Source of the DNA: Drechslerella dactyloides
Lineage: Eukaryota; Ascomycota; Orbiliomycetes; Orbiliales; Orbiliaceae
NCBI GenBank assembly: GCA_020064725.1
Contig: JAGTWJ010000002.1
Location: forward strand, 248,001-312,000
Length of the DNA stretch: 64,000 nt
Direction: 5' to 3'
Shown here: piece after piece, positions 45,667-55,758 of the stretch
Layout of the letters: each line of letters opens with the position of its first letter
Numbering within the stretch: position 1 is the first letter of the stretch
Notes under the pieces: model-generated
Seen by the model: only the letters and a program-made list of their open reading frames with translations
What the model was told of the DNA's origin: nothing
The model's database searches: none
Program-made: the position numbers and the translations under genes

Positions 45667-45867
45667 ATGGACACAGCTACTATACTCTTCATGATTCTTA
45701 TAATCATGACACCCGTAAAATCGCTGAGTAAACAATGTAGACGACTGTCAAGTCAAAAATGTTGCAACGACACATGCAAGTGCCGTATTTGCCAACTTGC
45801 AGTTCGTGACAGCCAGTCTCTTCAGCAGCTCCCGCCCAGGCTTGTTCGCAAAATTTTAAATCGATAG
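45667..45867 (+). CDS. Small secreted cysteine-rich peptide, 66 aa
   Basis: Not recognised. From the ATG at 45667 a 66-aa frame begins with a strongly hydrophobic signal-peptide-like stretch (MDTATILFMILIIMTPVKSLS). It is followed by six cysteines in a compact block (positions 24, 32, 33, 37, 39 and 42, spacing C-x7-CC-x3-C-x-C-x2-C) and a cysteine-free, mildly basic tail. Signal peptide plus an even number of clustered cysteines in a very short protein fits a small secreted peptide of the kind fungi use as antimicrobials or effectors, but no known family matches the spacing. The frame is short enough to be chance, so confidence is moderate. It is divergent from the kinase-like gene and lies in a relatively AT-rich patch. 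No intron is needed. Confidence 0.4.
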   Translation: MDTATILFMILIIMTPVKSLSKQCRRLSSQKCCNDTCKCRICQLAVRDSQSLQQLPPRLVRKILNR

Positions 45868-46619
45868 CCACAAACCCCAGCAGATAGACCTTCGCTAACG
45901 AACAGTTCTAGATCATCCATTTCAGCAGCTCACCATTCTTGTACTCCTCAAAATCAACCGGGAAATCGACGTGCCCCCAAGGATAGTGCTCTGGTCGATA
46001 CGGAAGTCATTCAACCATGCATACCTCCATGACCGTCGTAGCTTGCTCATGGAACAAACTCTCCAACCATATATATAGATATTACGTATTGGCAAGAAGT
46101 CCATGCGGTTGAACCTCAATTAGAGCAAAGATTCTCTAAATTTATAAATGGATACGTAAAATGCAAGGATCTGGAGCGGTTTTGAAGGGGGGGTTTAGTT
46201 AAAGCGACGCCGCTGGACTAAATGCCCCACTGCATACACTTCTAGCTTGACAGAAATATATTGAATATCAGAAATAAAGTTATATGAAACCATGGAGCCT
46301 ATGGACTTTCACCAAACAACTTCAACGGGCGTACGGGCAGGTTTGAGGACGGTTTGAAAACTCGGACCATGTATCGCCGAAATGGACATACCCACAATCA
46401 TTAAGATCTATAGACACCGGTTCCCAACCAATAACATAAATACTATACACACCGCGCACACAATCATAGTCGCGCGCAGTCCATCGACTGATATAAATAC
46501 TAAAACTACCACAGACCCACTATTTTCAGAGGACACAGCATAGCAAGGTTGCTTACCACCCCGCTGAGGCAAAATCAAATCCCTGCAAATTCGAACCCGT
46601 GATATATTGAATGAGGATA
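45868..46619. other. Intergenic, no gene seen
   Basis: About 750 bases of AT-rich spacer between the small peptide and the 3' end of the bromodomain gene. Confidence 0.45.
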
Positions 46620-49600
46620 TCAACCTCGCCCCTTCGCCCCTCGCGTCCTCCCGCTGCCGCGGCCCCTGCCCTTCGTCTTCTCGGCCTCTTCGTCGTCCGC
46701 TTCAGCTGCAGGTTGGGCACTACCCTTCCTGGTCCCTCGACCTTTCGCTGCCGTAGTCGCCGCTGTGGTCGTCGCAGCCGACGCCGCAGCCGCAGCCGCA
46801 GCGCGGGTGGTCTTCGTGTTCTTAGCTTTCGCGGCCGCGGCGGCTCTCCCCTTGGCGCCCTTCGTCGTCTTGGTTTCCTCCTCCGCTGCTACGTCTGCAT
46901 CTGCCTCTCCACCACTTGCATCGCCGTCTCCTTCTTCCTCATCTGCGTCATCGTCCTCGCTCTTCTCACTCTCCGAGCCTTCCTCGGCCTCTTCCTCGTC
47001 GGGTTTGTCCTCCATATCCACATCTCCGTCTTTATCCTTCTTCCCCCGTCTCGTCGCCCTACCGATGCTACCAGTCGCCTTCGCCTTCGTCGCCCCTTTC
47101 TTCTTCTTTTCCGTATTTGCGTTCTTCACACTTTCCTCTTCCGCCTCCTCTTCGTCCTGGGGCTGCTCGTCATCGTCATCTCCCTTCCGGCTGTCGTCAT
47201 CCCCCATCATCTCGCTCTTAATCAAGCTGCCTCGCCGCCTGCCCGCGACTGCACCACTAACGCTCGCTAACGACACCGCTGCAACAGCCGGTATCCCCCT
47301 CTCCTTTGCCACCTCTGCCGCCCGTCGTTCACCGATTCTCTCCGCGTTCCGGAAATTATCAATCGCAGTGCCAACGTCGCGTGCCATCTCCCGCGCCTCC
47401 AGTGCCACCATGCTGTTGGACTTGTTGTACATGACTGCGTTCGCAAACATCCGCCAGATCTCCTTCTCCAGCTGTGCGGAGTTGGTGATCGCGCTCTTTG
47501 ACGTCAGCAGCGGCGCTGAGGATGCCGTAGGCGTCGATGGCGTCGTACCGAACGAGCCGTCTGCCGTTGGTGTTGGCGTCAACGCCGGCGTGCCAGCTGC
47601 GTTCTGTGCGGCGCCAGCCTTGATGCATGCTCGAATGCCTATGATCGATCACAATGTTTATCAGCAATGTTTCAAATAAGCTCTACAGAACCCAGACTTA
47701 GAGGGGGAGAGGAGATTGGGGGAAGGAACGCACTCTTGATATCCTGCGGTTTATATACTATACGACTGTATCCCGGCGCGCTACGCTCGTCGACGGGCTT
47801 CATGAACAAGTTCGCGAACCGGTGCGCCGAAACGTTATTGAGTAAGGGATTCGCCCGCTGTGCAAACTTCTTCACCTGAGTCGCAGACGTCGGCGTTGGC
47901 GTCGCGCTGAGGTTATCCAGATTGAACGACGGGCGGGGCGTCGCCGGCTCGACGGGCGTGGCCGCATCGCGCGGCGTCTCGATCGCATCGTTCATGGTTT
48001 CGGGCTCCGTCGATGCGGATGGCTCGAGGTGATGTCGCCGTGTGACGCCGCGTTTAGCCTTTGGTGCCATCGCTTCCTCTGCTCCTGATGTTTCGTCTCG
48101 CTCGAATTTCTTCTTCAGCGGGCGTTTCTTAGCAGATTTGGCGGGTTCTTCTTCCTCGCGGACCGGCTCTGGCGCGACGGACTCCTCTTTCGCAGTGGGT
48201 TCGGCGACGTCGATGTCCATTTCCTCGGGCTCAGCGGTGCCGACACTACTGACACTTTGCCCGCGACGAGAACGTGTCGACGCAGCCGTACCTCGCGACT
48301 TGCTGGAGCCTCTTGTGCTTCGTCCGCGGATGCTGCCGGAAGCCTTCGCCGTCGCCTTGTCGTCCGATGGATCGACTGACTCTTGCCGTGCTGTCGTCGG
48401 TGCGTGTTCTTCCATCTCATCCTTCGGTTCTGTCTTCGCGGTGGCGGCCTTTTCCTTTGCTAACCTCCTTCTTCCGATGAGCCTTTCGTCCAACGTCATG
48501 TCCGGAATGCCGAAGGCTTCGCCGTCTGGTGCGAGCACTGGTGAGATCTCGTCAGGTCGCGGCCGCAGAGGTGATGCCGGCCGGCCAGGCTCGGCAGCTT
48601 TCGGAGTAGCGAATTGCAACGGCGCCAATTGAGTAGGAGTGTTGATAGGCGGCAGCTTGTTCTCCGGCGACGCCATCGGTGGTGGGAAGTTTTGGTGCGA
48701 TGGTGAGAAAGCTGGCTGTAGATGAGGTGATGGTTGTTGAGAGTGCGGATACTGGCCCTGGTAGAACCCTGGGGGTGCATGTGTAGGGCTGTATTGCGGT
48801 GGCGGCATGGTGGGCTGGGGAAAGCCAGGGGTGCGTGGCGATTGCGAGGGATGAGGTAGGGTTGCTTGGTGCGCATAGGGGCTCTGCGGTACGTTGCCGC
48901 TATGACTGAACCCTAGCGGCGGCGAATGAAGCGGCGGATGTTCAGAGATAGGTGAATGGTGCGGGTGATACTCCTGCGACGGCAGGCGCTGCATATTAGG
49001 CGATGGATAGCCCGGGGGCTGTACGGGCGTCCTCTGCGGCGACAGTTGGTGAATAGAGGGCAGTGATTGGGGGAAGTGGTTCCGTGAAGGTGATGAATGA
49101 GTGGGTGGATATGATGGCGTGGTAGGTGAGAAGGCCGGAGGGGGTAGATGGGACTGTCGGGGTGTCCGAACCTCCTCTGGCGGTCTGGATGCACCTCCAT
49201 GAGATAGATTCAGGGCGCTCAGCGGGCTTTGGTGACCGCTGGGATACCCTTGTTCATGCTCGTGCCTGGAGTATGTTGGCGATGTCGCCAGCTCCGGGCC
49301 CCGCTGGCCAGGCTGCGTGAATGTTCCAATCCGCGGAACGGGAGGCGTCAGGGGCGGCTGTCTAGGCGACGATCCGGGCAGATGGTGGTTGAACTCTGGA
49401 AGCTGCGGTCGATTTCCCGACCCGCTCAGGCGACGAAGCGACGCTGGCGGTTTCTCGTAGATCTGGAAGGGACCGGGTATGGGTTCCGTCGCTGGTATCG
49501 ACGGTAGCCGGTGCGGGTGGTGCGGGGTCTCAGGAACCGCGGGGGGCGCTTCTCGCGCCCTGCTGCCGTCACGGATAGGGTCATAACCTATCCGACTGGC

Positions 49601-50470
49601 GCTGTCGGGCGACGACTGGGAGTCCGATGGAACGGAACTCCGCTCATGCTGTGAGGACTCGTCCGTGAGGATGTTCCTCAGACTAGCTTTGCTCGGCGAC
49701 GGAGGCGTAGTGCGAAGGGTGGTAAGCTGGTTGGCCTGCTGCTGCTGAGAGCTTGACTGCTCGACGAAGGGCTCGTCCAGCTTCTTCGGCTCGGGCAATG
49801 GAAGCTTCTTGAGGACCGGCGATACAGACTTCGATGGAGCAGCAGTGGCAGCAGTGGCAGCGGCAGCAGCCATAGCCTCCGCCTTTGCCTGTTCGGCAGC
49901 AGCCTTCGCGGCGGCCTCGCGCTTCCTGGTCTCCTCGGCCTCCATTTCCTCAATCTCCTTCGCCCGCTCGTTCTCCAAGTTGCCAATCTCGTCCAGCAGC
50001 TGCGCGATGTCTCGCTCATCGGACTGGATCTGCTCCCTCATCGCTTTCTGGTAGACGTCCCACATTTTCCGCGCCAGGTCACGCACGGCCTTCTCGCCAA
50101 TCGGGACCGTGGCCGAGGGTGTCGGCGTGCTGCTCGTGTTCGTAATCATGCCGTTCCTCATGGACACTCTGCCTCTGCGGCTCACAGTCGAGGCTGTCGA
50201 CGACCCGCCATCCTCGCTGCCGCCGCTGCCCACGAGGCCCTCCTCGCGCACCAGGTCGCGCCATCGCTCGCGGAGCGTGTCGCCGGAGAGCCTGCCCGGG
50301 TCGTAGTTGGGCGACGAGGTCAACAGCGAGTTCTCTTTGAGAGCGCTGGATATCTGGATGAAGGACTGGCCGGTCTCGCCGTGCTGGACGACCTCGACGC
50401 AGAGCAGCAGCTTCTCGAGGGTGTCGTAGGAGGTCGTGTTCTGCGGGCTTGTGAGGGTTGTGGACGGCAT
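46620..50470 (-). CDS. BRD8-like bromodomain protein (probable NuA4-type chromatin subunit)
   Basis: The model is complement(46620-47638, 47734-50470), 1251 aa. A 95-nt intron (donor GTGCGT, branch CTGAT, acceptor CATAG, phase 1) sits inside the bromodomain. The N-terminus (YDTLEKLLLCVEVVQHGE, LRERWRDLVREE) resembles the SANT-like start of BRD8-type proteins. It is followed by a coiled coil of Glu/Lys/Ala (about 130-220), then a long Pro/Ser/Gln-rich disordered region. The bromodomain comes near residues 890-1010 (RFANLFMKPVDE, GYSRIVYKPQDI, then EKEIWRMFANAVMYNKS), with the expected late Asn. The C-terminus is acidic, then Ala/Lys-rich, and ends in GRGRGSGR-type AT-hook-like repeats. BRD8 is a TIP60/NuA4 component that reads acetylated histones; assigning this gene to NuA4 is inferred from overall architecture. 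Splicing is required to complete the bromodomain. Confidence 0.75.
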
Positions 50471-50988
50471 TGCGCCGCGTCATGCAGGTTCGGCTGCAAG
50501 CTCCGACGGTTGGTGTGGAACGGAACGAACGCTTCAACGGACGGGTTTCGCGACGCGATGGCTCGAGGCCGGACGGGTGTTCGGATCTAGCGACGGTGGG
50601 TCCTCGAGGGCGCTGGGATGCGATACGCGTCGGTATCCGGTCGGTATGCGGAATGATATCGGGCGGCCGGCTCGAGATGAGGGCGGGTACGGTCGTGGTG
50701 TTCGTGGAAAGGTGTCGATGGCGCTACTTTTTCGATGTCGCGAGGTGCGCCAAACTCGCTTGCGTTTGGCGAACAACCCGCGGCCTGGCGACGGCTCCGC
50801 GCCAACATTGAGCGCAGGCATTTCGCGATACCGTCCGAATGCAGAACTCTGACAAAAGTATCGCGAGGTTTACATGCGCGTCTAAGAGTATCGTCTTTCG
50901 TATATGTACAAACAGGAAGAAGAGCAATCCACATCGTCCAGCCGCACGGTATCACGCCAGCCTTCACACCGGAGATAAAATACACTAG
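50471..50988. other. Spacer between two minus-strand genes
   Basis: About 520 bases: the 5' flank of the bromodomain gene and the 3' flank of the frataxin gene. No gene is seen. Confidence 0.5.
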
Positions 50989-51611
50989 CTAGCCGCCCCG
51001 CACCTCCCCAATCTCAACCCCCACCTCCTCCCGCAACAGTTCCCGCAGTGTGCTCCCCGTGTTCGTATACACCCACTCCTGCTGCTCGTCCTGCCAGCTG
51101 TACCGCTTCGGCCCGCTGACGGGACTGCTCAGCCAGATCTGCTTGTTGGGCGGCTGCTTGTTGAACACGTACGTCCCGTTCGGCGTCTCCAGCTCGAGGA
51201 CGTCAGCCTGTCTCGTCCGTCGACATCCAGCAGTTTCGTCAGTCCACCTCCATGAGACAATGTCCGTAATACACAGAGTGTCGCCCTTCACCGGCCCGCG
51301 AGCTTGCACGATGAACGGGGTGTGGATGCGTCGGTGTATATGCATATGTAACGTACGTGAAACTCGACGTCAAAACCGTCCTTCTCCTCCACCAGCGCCT
51401 CCAGCCTGTCGAACAGCTCGTTCATCGTCCGGTCCGCCAGCTGGTGGTACTCCTCCATCGATATCCCCGCGGCCGGCCCCGTGTAGTCTGTCGCCGCCAA
51501 ACACCGCGGCGTCGTGTGCAGCCGCCGCGAGTGCTGTGTCGCAGCGCATACCGGCCGACTGACACCAAGCTGGAGGCCTTGCCGTCTGGCAATATCACCA
51601 CCTGATCGCAT
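50989..51611 (-). CDS. YFH1: Frataxin homologue (mitochondrial iron-sulfur assembly)
   Basis: The model is complement(50989-51207, 51357-51611), 157 aa, with a 149-nt intron (donor GTACGT, branch CTGAC, acceptor ACAG, phase 0). The N-terminus is Arg/Gln/Ser-rich with a LHTTPR motif, typical of a mitochondrial presequence. The mature part shows EEYHQLADRTMNELFDRLEAL and DGFDVEFH, then ADVLELETPNGTYVFNKQPPNKQIWLSSP and GPKRYSW, which define the frataxin fold with its acidic helix and conserved Trp. Frataxin promotes iron-sulfur cluster synthesis on the Isu/Nfs scaffold in the matrix. The start chosen is the ATG at 51611. An upstream ATG in another frame leads to a stop, and no in-phase splice joins it. 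The gene begins only 88 bases downstream of the stop of the tiny gene at 51700-51960. Confidence 0.88.
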
Positions 51612-51699
51612 GCGCAGCTGCCGTGGAGCCGCTGATGAGCGAGGCGCCGCCGGGGACGGCGAGATGTGGGTATAGATGCTTCGGTTGCATGGCGGCGTC

Positions 51700-51960
51700 C
51701 TACTGCTCGCCGAGGGCGCGGCCAGGAAGATTCGTCGGAGGGTACGAGTTGATTGCTATAGGGTCTGTTAGCATCGCTGTTAAATTCGAGAAAGGGCGAA
51801 TGCACATACCATCGTGCAGTCTCTGGACGTATGTCCGCGTGCAATGCGCGGCGAACAGGCGATTGGTCTTCTCTTCGCGCTTCACAATCTCGATCACGTC
51901 AGTCGACACAATTTGAATCCGCGCCTGTGGTCGACAACACAAAGCAGACGACGCGGACAT
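51700..51960 (-). CDS. Tiny spliced hypothetical protein, 68 aa
   Basis: Not recognised. The model is complement(51700-51755, 51810-51960), with a strong 54-nt intron (donor GTATGT, branch GCTAAC, acceptor TATAG, phase 1). It gives a small helical, charged protein containing IEIVKREEKTNRLFAAHC and ending SYPPTNLPGRALGEQ. The residues look coding-like: a helical pattern, conserved-looking Pro-Pro and charged runs. The start is the ATG at 51960; an earlier exon is possible because CCACAG just downstream could be an acceptor. Its stop is only 88 bases from the frataxin ATG, in the same orientation, so the two may share a transcript or simply be tightly packed. Function unknown. Confidence 0.45.
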   Translation of the reverse strand: MSASSALCCRPQARIQIVSTDVIEIVKREEKTNRLFAAHCTRTYVQRLHDGMCIRPFSNLTAMLTDPIAINSYPPTNLPGRALGEQ

Positions 51961-52363
51961 GGCAAAATCACGATTCGAGGATGGAATGTCTCTATTTCCA
52001 CCAATATCCGGCATCATGTCTCTAGCTTCAGTGTCTAGATACACGAACGGACACCCTTTCAATCACAGGCGGCAGCAATAATACAAACGAAGCCGTGCAT
52101 GCATGCATCTACAAGGAAAGCAACGTTGCAACAGAGCAAACGTCTCATGGAAATCGGGATAGACAGAACACCCGGAGGAAAAATAAGTAATGAGACACCG
52201 ATGAAAGTATAATAAGGGTATAAGGATACAAGGAAAGTAATGTCTGTAAAAGGAGGGGTCCATGCAAAGGAAAGGGATAAGCCACAGACAAGAACCAAGC
52301 CACCAGCAATAGCAGTGGAAAAATATTGAGCAATCACCAAAGAGCAATCCAACCGCTTAACCT
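51961..52363. other. Intergenic spacer
   Basis: 5' flank of the tiny gene and 3' flank of the Cdc20-family gene. No gene is supported; the hydrophobic frame near 52059-52352 looks like chance in a 3' UTR. Confidence 0.45.
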
Positions 52364-54420
52364 TCAGCGAATCTTCGCATCCCCATCCCTCTCAATCCCC
52401 TCCAACGTCTCCAATATCTCGCTGCCGAGGGCACTCGCGCTGCCGCGTCTCTTCTTGGCCTTGGTGCCCGGAGTGCCCCAGACTTCGTGGAACCTGATAG
52501 TCTCGTCGCTGGCGGCAACTACCAAACACCCCTCGTACTTCCTCCCGTCAGCCATGGTGGTCACCGTTGTAAACTCTGTGTTCAAGGGTCGGCCGTTCTT
52601 GGACTCCGGTGGGCCGCCGGGATAAGGTAGCGCGTACAGAGCTCGCATATCCTCCGCCCACGGAATGGAGACGACCTTGTGGCACTCGGGCCAAGTGAAA
52701 ACGGCGATGCGGATCGGATGTTCGGGGTTGGCGTAGCCAAAGGTTGCTGCAATCTCCTTTCTCTGGGCGGACCAAACCAAGCTGGTGACCTGTGCTGAGA
52801 CCTTGATTGTGGCGATTGCCGCGCCGGTGAATGTGTGATAGAAGTGTATTCCGCGGTCGTTCGAGCCTCCGCCTGGATTCACGCAATTCTCAAATCAGTT
52901 ACCAAACATAACGACCGAGGGATGCAGGTACTACCTGTTGCAATCAGGCTCTTCTGCCACGGGCAGAATGCGATGGCCTTCACCGCCGCATTATGCGACC
53001 ACTTGTGACGGATGATTAGTTCGCGATTCGGTTCGTCAGCATCTCGAGAATCACTGTCCTCATCCTTAGGAGTCTCAACGTCAAACAGAATGCACTGGTT
53101 GTCGTTACCACCGGTTGCGACCTGAGTAGCATCCGTTGACCATGCGATGCCGCAAATCTGCTGAGTGTGGACTTTCATCCGACGGACAAGCGTCATTCCG
53201 CACGCCATGCTACCAGGCTCCGAGTCCCATTCGATAGCATAGAAGTATATGTTTCCGGCCTCATCCCCGAGCAGAAGATCTTCACATTTAGTCCACTCTT
53301 TGCGATTGCTCAATCCACGGCGTCTGGATTCATACGGCTTGAACGAAACACAGGCAACAGCTGCTTGATGCTGGGCCTCAGCCCGCGGGACCGTCTCGCC
53401 GAGGCCCCAGAGCGATATGACACCATCGACTCTTCCGACGGCGAGGATATCGAGCTTCCCGGAGGTGGATGAGAAAGCGATGGCGGTAATCTGGGTCGCA
53501 GCCCAGGGCTTGAACGGCTTGGCTCCGGACCGTTCGGTCCACCCGTAGATTTCGCTGCCCAGGGCGACGGCGAGGACTTTGGAAACGGGAGAATACGCCA
53601 AAAGGGTGCAATAAAAGTCGTCTCTAAGGCCTGGTGCATCCAAAACCGTATAGGACAGTCAGCTACGTCCGGTGACTTGTATATAGAGCATGAAGAAGGG
53701 AGGGATGGCTTATCTGAACGGCGTAGCGACTACTTTGCGCATCTCATTACGCCTCCGTTTGAGGTTCGCAGCAGCTGCTTCCATCTGTGGGCTGTTTGGA
53801 CTCCAGACCGTGAAGTCGGTCTTCAAAGGTGAGCCGCCTCTGAACGCAGGAGACTTCTCCGGGGACGGTGTCGTCTCGAAGCTCATGACTCTCCCATCAA
53901 GATTGACGCCCAGGGCGAGGGCGAGCCTTTCTTCATGCATTTCAGATTCCTCCAGGAGGACGTTATCTTCCAGGCTCATCAATGCATTGACAACAAACCC
54001 TCTGTCCTGCTGGGCATTCGTTGCTGGATCCGGTGCACCGACCGAGCTCTGCCCGAGGGACCGGCGGACGCCATAGGTAGTAAAGGAGCCGGTTCCGACT
54101 CGGGGAGCAGAGATCGAACGGCTGCGAGAGCTACGACCCTGAGGAGTAGGACTGGCAGAACGCCTGCGGCCCTGTCTTTGCTCATCAGAGCGTCTGCTGG
54201 CCGGTGCGACTATGCGAAAGGACTGGATAGATGCAGCAGTAGGGATGAAGCGGTCGGGAGTGTTTGGAGTGCTCCCCGAGCGGCTGCTGGTGTGATGGCG
54301 GAGAATGGGAGGAGCAGATCTCACTGGAGAGCCATCAAAGTAGCCTGTGACTCCTCCCGGAGAGACCTGGCTGGGCAGTCTGGAAGGAGGGGTCATGGAT
54401 ATCGATATTCGGCTTGCCAT
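52364..54420 (-). CDS. Cdc20/Cdh1-family APC/C activator, probably Ama1-type
   Basis: The model is complement(52364-52872, 52935-53647, 53714-54420), 642 aa. The N-terminal third is Ser/Pro/Arg-rich and contains DRFIP, the core of the C-box. A KVVATPFRVLDAPGLRDDF run opens the WD40 propeller (about 236-620), with later blades showing TATGGNDNQ and IATGGGSNDRGIHF. The last residues are DAKIR, the IR tail that binds APC/C TPR subunits. WD40 activators of this family recruit substrates to the APC/C ubiquitin ligase. The resemblance to Ama1, the meiosis-specific activator, is judged from the short C-box region and overall layout; Cdc20 or Cdh1 cannot be fully excluded. The first intron is AT-AC rather than GT-AG (see the separate entry); the second is ordinary (62 nt, GTAGTA...CCAG). 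It is divergent from Ctf8. Confidence 0.85.
53648..53713 (-). other. Non-canonical AT-AC intron in the Cdc20-family gene
   Basis: The 66-nt intron begins ATAAGCC and ends CTATAC, with a GCTGAC branch-like site near its end. Removing it joins phase 2 to phase 1 and rebuilds exactly the conserved TPFRVLDAPGLRDD motif. No GT-AG alternative in this interval restores the frame: candidate AG sites run into stops. The 5' end ATAAG resembles U2-type AT-AC introns rather than the U12-type ATATCC. Confidence 0.8.
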
Positions 54421-55299
54421 CTTGGCGAATTTTTTTTATATATGTATAGAGGGTATGGTAAGAATGGGGGTGGTATATATAGCAGCCTCTGTTGCAGGGC
54501 TCTAAGGAGCGAAGCTAGTTGGGATTCGAGAGAGGTAGAGGTCCAAGGGTATCAAGAAGGAGAAGAAGGCCCTGCTGGTAGCTGGCAGTGGCAGTTGGGG
54601 TAATGGTGGTGATGGAGACTGCCACCATGAAGTATGGTGGAGTTGAGGGGAAGATGACTTCATATAGGAAAGGAGACCTGTAGCCCATCTCAAGTAGCAT
54701 TTGCGGGCTGTCGTGGGTGACGTTTGGGGGGATGAACGGGGAGATGTACGTTTAGCAGATATACGGCAGCTTTATATAACGATGTCAAACGAAGAGCGAA
54801 TTGTGAGCGCACGCATTGGCCATGCGATTGAAACAGCTTGGTTTCGAAGGGGACGATATCGTCGACTTGAATATCAGCTGGTGTAGTAAGAGAGATGCTT
54901 GCCGTTAGAGGCCGATAAGAAGACTATGAATATCGAATGCGACGAAGGTATATGCACCGTATGACAATTGGCAGTGTCTATTCAAGTCTTAGGGTTCTGC
55001 AAAGATGAACACAGACCAGGTGCAAGATAGCAACTAGAGCCAATCAACAGATACACCAATTGGACAAGCAGAGATATCTCTGCCTTGCGAGAAGCGGTTG
55101 TGTCCTCATCACGGTTTATCGGTTGGTGTTGAGCGTGTGGTGGTTAATTGAATGTGTTGCGGAGACGTTGAGGCCCTCTTTGCTCCCACCAAGCTCACTT
55201 CGTGAATGCATCTTCACATCGACCCATCGCGATCCTTCATCCATCCGCTCTAGACATCATTTCCTACTTTTCTGGCTTCCTGCTACAGCAGCGTTCGGG
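54421..55299. other. Shared divergent promoter region
   Basis: About 880 bases between the Cdc20-family gene (minus) and Ctf8 (plus), both cell-cycle related. An A/T tract with TATATAT lies just upstream of the minus-strand ATG (about 54428-54445). No gene is seen. Confidence 0.5.
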
Positions 55300-55758
55300 A
55301 TGCCGTCGACGCCTCTCCACCTTCCGGACCCTTTGTCGGTGTCCGCGAATGCCAATCCCCTGCCTCAGCTGCTTCGTCTACCCACCGGCCTGGCAATCCT
55401 GGAGCTCCAGGGCGATATCAACTATCCCAGCCCCCACGACTCAAACGCGGACACGAACACCAACTTTACAACCGTTGGGAACCTTATCTTCCCGGACGCG
55501 ACCTCGGACTCCACAGACCCTAAAGATCTGAAGCGTGTTTGGCTCTACGTTGGCAAACACCAGCGATTGACGGGCGAAGTCAAGGCGCTTCCAAAGCCGC
55601 TGGGCGTTTTGAGAAAGAAGCAGACGCAGGCGGAAGAAGCCGGCAGCAGTGGTGTCGCGGGTGGGGATGATGCTGCCGAATTGGAAATCGTCGACATCAT
55701 ACGCTATAAAATCATCTTCTCCAAACGGCCGGAGCCTGTAAGCGCCGCGGAGCAGTAA
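55300..55758 (+). CDS. CTF8: Ctf8, subunit of the alternative RFC clamp loader
   Basis: A single-exon protein of 152 aa. The frame is open further upstream, but the ATG at 55300 leads into the family sequence. Motifs are LLRLPTGLAILELQG near the N-terminus, then GNLIFPD, and WLYVGKHQRLTGEVKALPKPLGVLRKK, which is diagnostic of Ctf8. The C-terminus has an Ala/Gly/Glu-rich insertion and then IVDIIRYKIIFSKRPEP. Ctf8 pairs with Dcc1 and Ctf18 in the RFC-like complex that loads or unloads PCNA and supports sister-chromatid cohesion. Length is normal for the family. It is divergent from the APC/C activator. Confidence 0.9.
   Translation: MPSTPLHLPDPLSVSANANPLPQLLRLPTGLAILELQGDINYPSPHDSNADTNTNFTTVGNLIFPDATSDSTDPKDLKRVWLYVGKHQRLTGEVKALPKPLGVLRKKQTQAEEAGSSGVAGGDDAAELEIVDIIRYKIIFSKRPEPVSAAEQ

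Noticed and set aside
46540..46620. Possible tRNA, because of a GGTTCGAATTT-like T-loop on the minus strand
   Set aside because: No acceptor stem, D-arm or anticodon arm could be paired around it.
46611..47679. Plus-strand frames of 219 and 304 codons, rich in Ser/Ala/Arg
   Set aside because: They are antisense to the acidic and Ala/Lys-rich tail of the bromodomain gene.
52059..52352. Hydrophobic 97-codon minus-strand frame resembling a membrane protein
   Set aside because: Directly downstream of the APC/C activator stop; overlapping hydrophobic frames exist in all three phases, as expected of T-rich 3' UTR sequence.
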